From positions 1-13,098 of the forward strand of contig CAZDCZ010000083.1 in the NCBI GenBank assembly GCA_964504155.1: 13,098 nucleotides of DNA. Reading direction: 5' to 3'. The notes under the pieces are model-generated. The model was not told the DNA's origin. It saw nothing but the letters and a program-made list of their open reading frames with translations, and did not search any database. The translations under genes were made by a program, and so were the position numbers. Positions 1-7,148 of the stretch are shown here, one piece after another (position 1 is the stretch's first letter; each line of letters starts with the position of its first letter). The stretch comes from CAZDCZ01 sp964504155 (GTDB lineage Bacteria > Bacteroidota > Bacteroidia > Bacteroidales > UBA12077).

Positions 1-141
1 TTTTATAATATTTAAGATTAATCAATTTGTTATTTTACTTTGATGCAAAGTATGAAATAAAGTTTAATTATTTAGTTAATATCATGATAATAGTTGTTTT
101 GCATTTAGTAATTTAGTGAAATATTTTAAATAATAATTGTA

Positions 142-1035
142 ATGGGAACATTTTTTTCTGAATATATATTACCAATAACATTATTTATAATAATGCTTGG
201 AATGGGAATGTCGTTGGAAAAAAATAATTTTGAAAAGATATTTATTCATCCAAAATCAATTATAGTAGGAGTTTTTTGTCAAGTATTGCTGCTTCCTTTA
301 GTGTTTTTTGTTATTTTATATTTCTTAGATTTAGACCCGCATATAAAAGTAGGTTTTGTTATTATTATTGCATGTGCCGGAGGATCGGCAACAAATCTTA
401 TTACTTATTTGCTTAAAGGAAATTTGGCCCTGTCTGTTACTTTGACTTCAGTAAATAGTTTGATAATATTAATCACTCTTCCATTAACTGTAAACATTGC
501 ACTGACTTATTATTTAGGAGAATCTGCAAATATTGTTTTGCCTGTTATTAATACAATTGTAAATATCCTGCTTACTATTGTAACTCCAGTAATAGTCGGA
601 ATGATAATTAGAAATTATTTTTTTATAATAACACTCAAATTGAGTAAATATTTAAAATATGTATTGCCACTATTATTATTAAGTGTTTTTGTTGTTATTA
701 TTTTTTTTGATAATAAAGATGATGAAATAGGAATAACACATTATTTATATCTTATTCCTTATGTCTTATTCTTTAATGTTGTTTCAATGACAATTGTTTA
801 TAGTTTGGCTCGAGGAGTTAAACTTAGTAATCGAACTGCTTTTACTTTAAGTGTTGAAGTTGGTTTAAAAAACAGTATTATTGGTATTTTTGTCGCGAAA
901 ACATTGATAGGCAATCGCGATATGACCATGGTTTCGGTAGTTTACGGGTCGCTTACTTTTTTTTCGACATATATAGTTGCTTATTTAGAAAAGAAAATAG
1001 GTGTACGAAAAGTAAATATTAAAAATTCAAGGTAA
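142..1035 (+). CDS. Bile acid:sodium symporter (SBF) family transporter
   Basis: A 297-residue, very hydrophobic protein with about nine predicted membrane helices, the usual size for the SBF/BASS (NTCP/ASBT-like) family. Family signatures are visible: MLGMGMSL near residues 18-25, a CAGGSATN motif at 78-85 (family CPGG-x-SN), and SVEVGLKNS at 237-245 (family E-x-G-x-Q-N). Mapping onto the bacterial ASBT structure, the Na1 ligands are kept (T84/N85, S98, T102, E239), and so is one Na2 ligand, Q47. The second Na2 glutamine is replaced by K243. The substrate cannot be read from sequence; bacterial relatives carry varied organic anions. The ATG start gives an N-terminus that leads straight into the first helix, with no Shine-Dalgarno. 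The SiaC-like gene follows 62 bases downstream on the same strand and may be co-transcribed. Family assignment is firm; substrate and ion coupling are unknown. Confidence 0.88.
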   Translation: MGTFFSEYILPITLFIIMLGMGMSLEKNNFEKIFIHPKSIIVGVFCQVLLLPLVFFVILYFLDLDPHIKVGFVIIIACAGGSATNLITYLLKGNLALSVTLTSVNSLIILITLPLTVNIALTYYLGESANIVLPVINTIVNILLTIVTPVIVGMIIRNYFFIITLKLSKYLKYVLPLLLLSVFVVIIFFDNKDDEIGITHYLYLIPYVLFFNVVSMTIVYSLARGVKLSNRTAFTLSVEVGLKNSIIGIFVAKTLIGNRDMTMVSVVYGSLTFFSTYIVAYLEKKIGVRKVNIKNSR

Positions 1036-1097
1036 CAAATTGAAAAAAAATGCGTAAATTAATAATTAAACGATAGAAGAAATTTATTAAAAAGACA

Positions 1098-1598
1098 ATG
1101 TGTTTTAAAGTTGATAAAAAAGAAGATACTCCTTCAATAAATCTACAAAAAGGTTTAATTGAAATCGAAGGACGCTCGTTACCAGAAAATGTATTAGTTT
1201 TTTATTCTCCGATAATAAATTGGGTAAGAAAATATTCTGAAAATCCGGATGAATTTACTACGATAAATATTTATCTTTCTTATACAAACAGCTCTTCGTT
1301 AAAATTGATTGTTGATATTTTAAGTTTGCTTGATAATGCTTTTGCTGAAGGAAACAAAATGGAACTTAATTGGACGTATGAACAAGGTGACGATTCTCTT
1401 TTTGAAATAGCTCAAGATTTAAAATTAAACCTTAAAATGCCAGTTAATTATATCGAAAAGAAAGTCGATAAAATAAAAATAAAAAGAATATTAGTTAAAA
1501 ATTTAAAGACCGGTAAAATAGGAGAAATAACACAATTATATTGGGAGTCGATTAAAAGAAATGGTCATTCAGACGATTTTTTGGTACTAGAGAAGTAA
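1098..1598 (+). CDS. SiaC-family regulatory phosphoprotein (DUF1987)
   Basis: A 166-residue soluble protein. Residues 10-120 match the DUF1987/SiaC fold: IEIEGRSLPEN at 21-31, FYSPIINWVRKY at 35-46, then SYTNSSSLKLIVDIL at 61-75. In Pseudomonas SiaC a threonine in this last motif is reversibly phosphorylated by the SiaB kinase and dephosphorylated by a PP2C-like phosphatase, and controls a diguanylate cyclase. Here serine (S65, with S66 and S67 next to it) sits at the aligned position. Residues about 121-166 form a basic then mixed tail (ending DDFLVLEK) beyond the roughly 125-residue domain I know for this family. No SiaB-like kinase or PP2C phosphatase gene is in the window, so the partners must lie elsewhere. 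The gene ends just before the shared terminator at 1626-1657. The family call is good; the regulatory circuit is inferred. Confidence 0.82.
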   Translation: MCFKVDKKEDTPSINLQKGLIEIEGRSLPENVLVFYSPIINWVRKYSENPDEFTTINIYLSYTNSSSLKLIVDILSLLDNAFAEGNKMELNWTYEQGDDSLFEIAQDLKLNLKMPVNYIEKKVDKIKIKRILVKNLKTGKIGEITQLYWESIKRNGHSDDFLVLEK

Positions 1599-1625
1599 AT
1601 ATATATTTAAAATTTTAGTATAATA

Positions 1626-1657
1626 AAAAAACCTTCGAAATTAATCGAAGGTTTTTC
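1626..1657. terminator. Bidirectional intrinsic terminator (SiaC-like gene / tRNA-fMet)
   Basis: A 12-bp perfect stem (1627-1638 with 1645-1656) has GC-richer core CCTTCGA/TCGAAGG, loop AATTAA and A/T runs on both sides, so either strand ends the hairpin in U residues. It lies 28 bases past the SiaC-like stop and 5 bases past the 3' end of the minus-strand tRNA, so it can end both converging transcripts. Confidence 0.85.
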
Positions 1658-1661
1658 TAAG

Positions 1662-1734
<73 letters not shown>

Positions 1735-1770
1735 ATATATTTTTAAGTATTATTTGTCTTAATTGCGGTG

Positions 1771-1801
1771 CAAAGGTAATTTTTGAATTGATAAAAACAA
1801 A
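1771..1801 (-). promoter_or_regulatory. Bacteroidota-type promoter for tRNA-fMet
   Basis: Read on the minus strand, TTTG (1801-1798), a 19-base spacer, then TACCTTTG (1778-1771) is an exact fit to the Bacteroidota sigma-ABfr consensus TTTG-N19-TAnnTTTG. The -7 box ends 37 bases before the first tRNA base, leaving a short 5' leader to be removed by RNase P. Confidence 0.85.
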
Positions 1802-1895
1802 GAAAAGCAACTTTTTTTTTAAAAAAAATATTTTTTGTAGTATATTCTTTCAAATCAAATTTCTTAATATAATCGTTCAATCTAGCTTAAAATTA

Positions 1896-1903
1896 TATAT
1901 TTG
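1896..1903 (+). promoter_or_regulatory. Candidate -7 box for the M23-dxr-rseP unit
   Basis: TATATTTG matches the TAnnTTTG -7 consensus and ends 23 bases before the M23 start codon, a sensible short leader. No TTTG lies at the expected distance upstream (TCGT is found at a 19-base spacer), so the call rests on one box in AT-rich sequence. It diverges from the tRNA-fMet promoter about 95 bases away. Confidence 0.4.
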
Positions 1904-1926
1904 CATAAATTAAGATTTGTATGTAA

Positions 1927-2787
1927 ATGAAGAATAAAAAGAAGAAAATTGTTGACAAATTAAAAAATAAGTATCGTTTAATAGTATTTAATAATAGTAC
2001 TTATGAAGAGGTGTGGGGTTTAAAACTTTCCAGATTAAATGTATTTACAATATTTGGTTCTGCTGCAATAGGTTTAACTACTATAGTAATTTTAACAATA
2101 TCTTTTACTCCATTACGAGAATATATTCCCGGTTATCCCGATGGTAATATGCGATTAGAAATTATATCTAACGTTCAAAAATTAGATTCGTTAGAATACG
2201 AAATTAAAATAAGGGATAGATATTTTAATAATATGAAAACAATTATTAGAGGCGAAGTTCCTGAGAACTATGCTTATTCTAAAGATTCTTTAGTTGAATC
2301 GAAAGATGTTAATTTTAAAAAATCAGAAAACGATTCCTTATTACGTAAGCAAATAGAAAAAGAAGAATTATTTAATCTCTCAATGTTTGCTTCGACTAAT
2401 GAAAAAATCGATTTGTCAAAAATTTATTTCTATCCTCCTGTAAAAGGAACAGTTTCTGCTAAATTTAATCCCGACATTAGTCATTATGGTACCGATATTG
2501 GTCCTCAAAATAATGTAGTATTAGCAACTTTAGATGGAACAATAACCTTGGCAACATGGACAGTAGAAACCGGTTATGTTATACAAATTCAGCATGAGAA
2601 TAATTTTATGTCGATGTATAAACATAATGCCGAATTATTAAAAGTAGTGGGAGATAGAGTTGAAGCAGGAGAAGCAATTGCTATTGTTGGAAATTCCGGC
2701 GAATTATTTTCTACCGGGCCCCATTTGCATTTTGAATTATGGCACGATGGAAGACCTTTAAATCCGGAAGATTATATTGATTTTTAA
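1927..2787 (+). CDS. Membrane-anchored M23 family metallopeptidase
   Basis: A 286-residue protein: a basic cytoplasmic N-terminus (1-37), one membrane helix (about 38-60), a polar linker likely to be partly coiled coil (about 75-150), and a C-terminal LytM/M23 domain (about 168-284). The zinc and catalytic motifs are complete: HxxxD at H186 and D190, H233, and HLH at H266-H268. It should therefore be an active zinc endopeptidase that cuts peptide cross-bridges in peptidoglycan from the periplasmic side, although some M23 proteins with this layout act as activators or scaffolds. It stands first in a same-strand run with dxr and rseP, 46 bases before dxr. The ATG at 1927 puts the hydrophobic segment in the right place; there is no Shine-Dalgarno. 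Which bond it cleaves is not visible from sequence. Confidence 0.9.
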   Translation: MKNKKKKIVDKLKNKYRLIVFNNSTYEEVWGLKLSRLNVFTIFGSAAIGLTTIVILTISFTPLREYIPGYPDGNMRLEIISNVQKLDSLEYEIKIRDRYFNNMKTIIRGEVPENYAYSKDSLVESKDVNFKKSENDSLLRKQIEKEELFNLSMFASTNEKIDLSKIYFYPPVKGTVSAKFNPDISHYGTDIGPQNNVVLATLDGTITLATWTVETGYVIQIQHENNFMSMYKHNAELLKVVGDRVEAGEAIAIVGNSGELFSTGPHLHFELWHDGRPLNPEDYIDF

Positions 2788-2833
2788 CTACGCTTTATTT
2801 CTAAAGTAATATAAATAGCAAGCCCACAATTTG

Positions 2834-3985
2834 ATGAAAAAAAGAATTGCAATATTAGGTTCAACAGGTTCTATAGGAACACAAACATTAGAAGTTGTTA
2901 AACAAAATACAGAACTTTTTAGAGTAGAAGTATTAACCGCTAATAATAATGTCGATTTGCTTATAAAACAAGCTATTTTGTTTCAGCCAAATTGTGTTGT
3001 TATATCTAATGATAAAAAATACAATATCCTTTCAGAAGCGCTTAAGGATTATCCAATTAAAGTTTATGCCGGAAATGAGGCTTTAGCGCAAATTGTCGAG
3101 ATGGATAGTATAGATATTGTACTTACGGCTATTGTTGGTTATGCAGGATTAATTCCTACGATTAATGCTATAAAAACAAAAAAAACTATTGCTTTGGCAA
3201 ATAAAGAAACTTTAGTTATTGCAGGAGAATTAATAAATAAACTGGTACACGAAAATAATGTTAATATTATTCCAGTAGATTCAGAACACTCTGCCATTTT
3301 TCAATGTTTATCCGGTGAAGGAAATAATAAAATAGAAAAGATAATTTTAACAGCTTCCGGAGGTCCTTTTAGAAATATGTCAATAGATTCTTTGTCGAAA
3401 GTTACAAAGAAAGACGCTTTAAAACATCCAAATTGGGATATGGGAGCAAAAATTACTGTTGATTCTGCTACTATGATGAATAAAGGTTTTGAAGTAATTG
3501 AAGCAAAATGGCTGTTCGATTTAGAACCCAATCAGATTGATGTTATTGTTCATCCTCAATCTATTATCCATTCTTTAGTGCAATTCGAAGATAGTTCGAT
3601 AAAAGCCCAAATGGGCTTGCCCGATATGAAATTGCCAATTGTTTATGCTCTTACATATCCAAATAGAATAAAAACAAATTTTGAACGTTTCGATTTTCTA
3701 AAATATCCTGAATTAACATTTGAAAAACCAAATAACAATAAATTTAGAAATTTAGAATATGCATATTTTGCTATGAAACATGGAGGGAATATGCCCTGCA
3801 TTTTAAATGCTGCAAACGAAATTGTTGTTAATGCATTTTTGAATAATAAAATAGGCTTTCTCGAAATGTCCGATTTAATCGAAAAATCATTGCAGAAAAT
3901 AAAATATATTAGCAAGCCCTTATTGTCGGATTATCAACAAACCGATTTTGAGGCAAGAAGATATACAGAATCATTAATTAATTAA
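2834..3985 (+). CDS. dxr: 1-deoxy-D-xylulose 5-phosphate reductoisomerase
   Basis: Converts 1-deoxy-D-xylulose 5-phosphate to 2-C-methyl-D-erythritol 4-phosphate with NADPH, the committing step of the MEP isoprenoid pathway in the cytosol (target of fosmidomycin). Using the ATG at 2834 (383 residues), the NADPH-binding loop GSTGSIG is at 9-15, the NKE motif at 123-125, the metal-binding DSE at 149-151, HPNWDMG at 198-204, and VDSATMMNKGFEVIEA at 209-224 with N216, K217 and E220. All key active-site residues are present and the length is normal (E. coli 398). A TTG codon directly before the ATG could add one residue; ATG is preferred. It is 10 bases ahead of rseP and probably in one transcript with the M23 gene. 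Its product feeds undecaprenyl phosphate and quinone synthesis, which fits the envelope genes around it. Confidence 0.97.
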   Translation: MKKRIAILGSTGSIGTQTLEVVKQNTELFRVEVLTANNNVDLLIKQAILFQPNCVVISNDKKYNILSEALKDYPIKVYAGNEALAQIVEMDSIDIVLTAIVGYAGLIPTINAIKTKKTIALANKETLVIAGELINKLVHENNVNIIPVDSEHSAIFQCLSGEGNNKIEKIILTASGGPFRNMSIDSLSKVTKKDALKHPNWDMGAKITVDSATMMNKGFEVIEAKWLFDLEPNQIDVIVHPQSIIHSLVQFEDSSIKAQMGLPDMKLPIVYALTYPNRIKTNFERFDFLKYPELTFEKPNNNKFRNLEYAYFAMKHGGNMPCILNAANEIVVNAFLNNKIGFLEMSDLIEKSLQKIKYISKPLLSDYQQTDFEARRYTESLIN

Positions 3986-3995
3986 AAGAAAAAAA

Positions 3996-5324
3996 ATGGA
4001 AATTCTAGTTAAAATAACACAACTTTTATTAAGTCTTTCAATACTTGTAATACTACACGAGTTTGGTCATTTTGCTTTTGCCAAGATATTTAAAACACGA
4101 GTAGAAAAATTTTATCTTTTTTTTAACCCATGGTTTTCGCTTTTTAAACGAAAAATTGGCGAGACAGAATATGGTATCGGTTGGTTGCCTTTAGGTGGAT
4201 ATGTGAAAATATCGGGAATGATTGACGAATCGATGGATAAAGAGCAAATGAAAAAACCTGCAGAACCATACGAATTCCGTGCGAAACCTACATGGCAACG
4301 ATTATTTATTATGTTAGGTGGAGTTATAGTAAATTTTGTACTTGCTTTAGTAATTTATTCTGCAATATTATTTGTTTGGGGAGATCAGTATCTTCCTACA
4401 AAAAATGTTACTAATGGAATTGTTGTTGATTCTGTAGCACAAAGTGTAGGTTTTTGTAATGGCGACAAAATATTAGGTGTTGATAATGAGTATGTTGTCG
4501 ATTTTCTTCAAATAGTTCCTAATATTGTACTAAATGAAGCAAAAACAGTTCAGGTTGAAAGAAATGGTAAAAAAATCGATATAGAAATTCCTGACGAAAT
4601 AATACCTATATTGCTTCATAAACCGGGATTTATATCGGTAAGAATTCCGTTTATTGTTGATGGATTTGCTAAAAATTCAAAAGCAAAAATTGCCGGATTG
4701 AAAAAAGGAGATAAAATTGTTGGATTAAATGGAAACAAAATTGGATTTTTCGATCAATTTGTCGATAGTCTTAAAAATGTAGATGCCGATATTATTAATG
4801 TTGCTGTTTCTCGTAATAATCAAATATTGAATCTTGATATTGAATTAACTAATGACGGAATTATTGGTGTTGCACCATTAGGAAGTTTAAGCGAATTGTT
4901 TGAATTAGAATATACCGAATACGGATTCCTAGAAGCTATTCCTGCCGGAATAGATAAAGGAATAGAAACTTTTAAAAACTATTTAAAACAGTTAAGATTA
5001 ATATTCTCGCCTAAAACAGGAGCATATAAATCTTTAGGAGGGTTTATTACTATAGGTAATATCTTCCCGGGTCAATGGGATTGGCATTCTTTCTGGAGTT
5101 TAACAGCCTTTTTATCAATAATCTTGGCTATTATGAACGTGTTGCCTATTCCGGCATTAGATGGAGGACATGTAGTTTTTTTGTTGTATGAAATGATTTC
5201 AGGTAGAAAACCTAACGATAAAGTTCTTGAATATGCCCAAATTGCGGGTATGATAATATTGTTTTCGCTATTATTGTATGCTAACGGAAATGATGTTGTT
5301 AAATGGATTACCGGTAAACTATAA
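3996..5324 (+). CDS. rseP: RIP metalloprotease RseP (site-2 protease)
   Basis: A 442-residue inner-membrane zinc protease that cuts substrates within the membrane. The HEFGH zinc motif is at residues 21-25 in the first helix, and the third-ligand motif NVLPIPALDGG is at 381-391 with D389. A membrane-associated loop with GYVKISGM lies at 68-75, and further helices are near 103-128, 366-388 and 414-430. Between them are two periplasmic PDZ-like domains, about 138-200 (divergent) and 215-285 (with AGLKKGDKIVGLNG), the usual RseP layout that screens substrates by size. In E. coli it releases sigma-E by cutting RseA and clears signal peptides; no RseA or sigma-E gene is visible here, so its substrates in this organism are open. 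It ends the M23-dxr-rseP run, and dxr-rseP adjacency is common in bacteria. Confidence 0.96.
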   Translation: MEILVKITQLLLSLSILVILHEFGHFAFAKIFKTRVEKFYLFFNPWFSLFKRKIGETEYGIGWLPLGGYVKISGMIDESMDKEQMKKPAEPYEFRAKPTWQRLFIMLGGVIVNFVLALVIYSAILFVWGDQYLPTKNVTNGIVVDSVAQSVGFCNGDKILGVDNEYVVDFLQIVPNIVLNEAKTVQVERNGKKIDIEIPDEIIPILLHKPGFISVRIPFIVDGFAKNSKAKIAGLKKGDKIVGLNGNKIGFFDQFVDSLKNVDADIINVAVSRNNQILNLDIELTNDGIIGVAPLGSLSELFELEYTEYGFLEAIPAGIDKGIETFKNYLKQLRLIFSPKTGAYKSLGGFITIGNIFPGQWDWHSFWSLTAFLSIILAIMNVLPIPALDGGHVVFLLYEMISGRKPNDKVLEYAQIAGMIILFSLLLYANGNDVVKWITGKL

Positions 5325-5687
5325 GTATTAAATAGTAATTTAATAAAGAAAAATTACGAGGTGTCCAAAAAGGGCAGATTGTTGTCGTTCTTAGCGAAGT
5401 CGAAGAACCGAGTGAAACGAGCTCAACGAAGTTGATATATTGGTTTGAAAATGAAATATTTCAATAAGATTAGTATAGTGTAAATAGCTTGAAATTTACC
5501 TATTTGGACATCATTTTTTTTAAAACAATTTCGGAATCTTTTTTTTTATTTAAATAGTAAATTGCTTGTATAATAATGTTTTATTCCTTGTGTAAATTAT
5601 TATTTGTGTTTTTTGAAAAAAAAATACAGAAAGGTAGAAGAAATACTATTTTTACAAAAAAATGGCTTAATAATATTTATTTGTAAT
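5325..5687. other. Gene-free gap between rseP and the lytic transglycosylase
   Basis: This 363-bp stretch has no supportable gene. Its left half holds the candidate miniature inverted-repeat element at 5360-5512, which is richer in G and C than the rest. The right half is very AT-rich, with T runs at 5514-5521 and 5539-5547, and should hold the promoter and leader of the next gene; no full TTTG-N19-TAnnTTTG match is present. The nearest -7-like strings end at 5606 and 5683 and lack the TA. Confidence 0.7.
5360..5512. repeat. Candidate miniature inverted-repeat element (MITE-like)
   Basis: Imperfect 15-bp terminal inverted repeats bound 153 bp: 5360-5374 (GGTGTCCAAAAAGGG) and 5498-5512 (complement reads GATGTCCAAATAGGT), 12 of 15 matching. 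Inside are a hairpin GTTCTT/AAGAAC (5387-5392 with 5403-5408), a perfect TCAAC-GAA-GTTGA hairpin (5423-5435) and several GAAG/CGAG units. Base composition differs from the AT-rich flanks. No target-site duplication is clear and no transposase is present. A structured intergenic repeat or a transcription attenuator are alternatives. Confidence 0.5.
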
Positions 5688-7085
5688 ATGGGAAGAAAAA
5701 AAGTTATTTCATTGTTTGTCGTATTAGTAACTTTGCTAATTAGTCAGAATTTATTTGGCAAAAATAATAATAAAAACAATCATTTATGCGATAATAAAAA
5801 AGCAGTATCTGATTCGTTTCCAATATTTGCCGATTTAGTATATGAATATCGGATTGCCGAATTAAACAATTTAACTCCTATAGAACTAGAGTATAATGCG
5901 CGTGTACGTAGATATATTGATGTATATACTATTGAACGTCGCGAACATTTAGCCAAAATTATTGGTTTATCGGAATTATATTTTCCATTAATAGAAGAAA
6001 AACTCGATAAATATAATTTACCTTTCGAACTTAAGTACCTTGCAATTGTTGAATCTGCTTTAGATCCTAAAGCTATATCGAGTTCAGAAGCTGTTGGATT
6101 ATGGCAGTTTAAGTTAAATACAAGCAGAATGTTCGATTTAAAAGTAAATTCATATATCGACGAACGTTGTGATCCATATTTGTCAACCGAAGCTGCTTGT
6201 AGTTATTTACAATATTTGTATCGTATTTTTAACGATTGGCAATTGGTTTTAGCAGCCTATAATGGAGGACCGGGAGAAGTGAAAAAAGCAATCGAACGAT
6301 CTGGTGGGAAAACAAATTTCTGGGAGATATTACCTTATCTGCCAGAACAAACAAAAAACTATGTTCCTGCATTTATTGCTGTAAATTATGTTATGAATTA
6401 TCATAATAACCATAATATAGGGGCTATTCATCCAAAATATATTAATATCGATATAGATAGTTTGCAAATAAAAAGAGCTGTGTCGTTTAAAAGAATTTCT
6501 GATATTTTGGATATTCCTGTAGCTGCTTTAGAATTTCTAAATCCAATTTATAAACGAAATTACATACCAAAACTTTCTCGTCCGGCAGTAATAATATTGC
6601 CATCGGAAAAAATATTGCCCTTTTTACGTAACGAAGAAATAATATTTGATAAAAATTCTCCTAAAAACGATTTTGAAATTGTTGTTACAGATGTAGGGAG
6701 TACCGAAAATAAAATAAAAATTATTCATGCTGTTAAAAAGGGAGAATATTTTCATAAAATAGCAATACGATATGATTGTACAATAGAAGAAATTCGAATA
6801 TGGAATAAGCTTACAAATAATAATATAAGTGTTGGGCAAAAACTTGTTATTTGGGTAGATAAGAAAAAAGCAGAACAAATTGAAGAAGAAAAAAATAAAC
6901 CAAAACAACAAAGAGATATTAATAATCGTTACATATATTATATTGTTAAAGATGGAGATACTATTTGGAGTATAGCATCGAAATTTAATTGCGAGTCGAT
7001 AGCCGAATTAAAAGAAGTAAATAAAATATTAGATGAAACAGATTTAAAACCTGGGAAAAAGCTAAAAATATATTTGAATAATTAA
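5688..7085 (+). CDS. MltD-like lytic transglycosylase with two LysM domains
   Basis: A secreted peptidoglycan lytic transglycosylase that cleaves the MurNAc-GlcNAc bond to give 1,6-anhydro ends. From the ATG at 5688 (465 residues) there is a signal peptide (1-24, basic start then a hydrophobic core), a spacer, and a GH23/SLT catalytic domain at about 105-235. The domain carries the catalytic glutamate E122 in VESALDP, GLWQF at 137-141, AAYNGGPG at 189-196 and YVPAFIA at 225-231. Two LysM peptidoglycan-binding domains follow at about 346-390 and 416-462, joined by a charged KE-rich linker. The frame stays open 28 codons upstream to a TTG at 5604, but only the 5688 start gives a proper signal peptide. 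The DUF4837 lipoprotein gene follows after 63 bases. MltD is the closest architecture I recognise; the symbol is withheld because Bacteroidota paralogues are numerous. Confidence 0.92.
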   Translation: MGRKKVISLFVVLVTLLISQNLFGKNNNKNNHLCDNKKAVSDSFPIFADLVYEYRIAELNNLTPIELEYNARVRRYIDVYTIERREHLAKIIGLSELYFPLIEEKLDKYNLPFELKYLAIVESALDPKAISSSEAVGLWQFKLNTSRMFDLKVNSYIDERCDPYLSTEAACSYLQYLYRIFNDWQLVLAAYNGGPGEVKKAIERSGGKTNFWEILPYLPEQTKNYVPAFIAVNYVMNYHNNHNIGAIHPKYINIDIDSLQIKRAVSFKRISDILDIPVAALEFLNPIYKRNYIPKLSRPAVIILPSEKILPFLRNEEIIFDKNSPKNDFEIVVTDVGSTENKIKIIHAVKKGEYFHKIAIRYDCTIEEIRIWNKLTNNNISVGQKLVIWVDKKKAEQIEEEKNKPKQQRDINNRYIYYIVKDGDTIWSIASKFNCESIAELKEVNKILDETDLKPGKKLKIYLNN

Positions 7086-7148
7086 TTAGGACAATATTTA
7101 TTTGCTAATTTCAGATATAGAAGATGTTTCTAATAAAAAATAAGAGTC

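Noticed and set aside
142..1598. Transporter plus SiaC-like protein as a new two-gene signalling system
   Set aside because: Adjacency in one genome is not enough; the 62-bp gap and lack of kinase or phosphatase partners leave this unsupported.
1735..1926. Possible further tRNA or small RNA gene next to tRNA-fMet
   Set aside because: No second cloverleaf or stable hairpin is visible; the stretch is explained by two divergent promoters in AT-rich DNA.
2831..2833. TTG as the dxr start
   Set aside because: It is immediately followed by an ATG, which gives the normal N-terminus MKKRIAILGSTGSIG.
5604..5687. 28-codon upstream extension of the lytic transglycosylase from a TTG
   Set aside because: It would bury the signal peptide behind a non-secretory leader. 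The ATG at 5688 gives a classical signal sequence.
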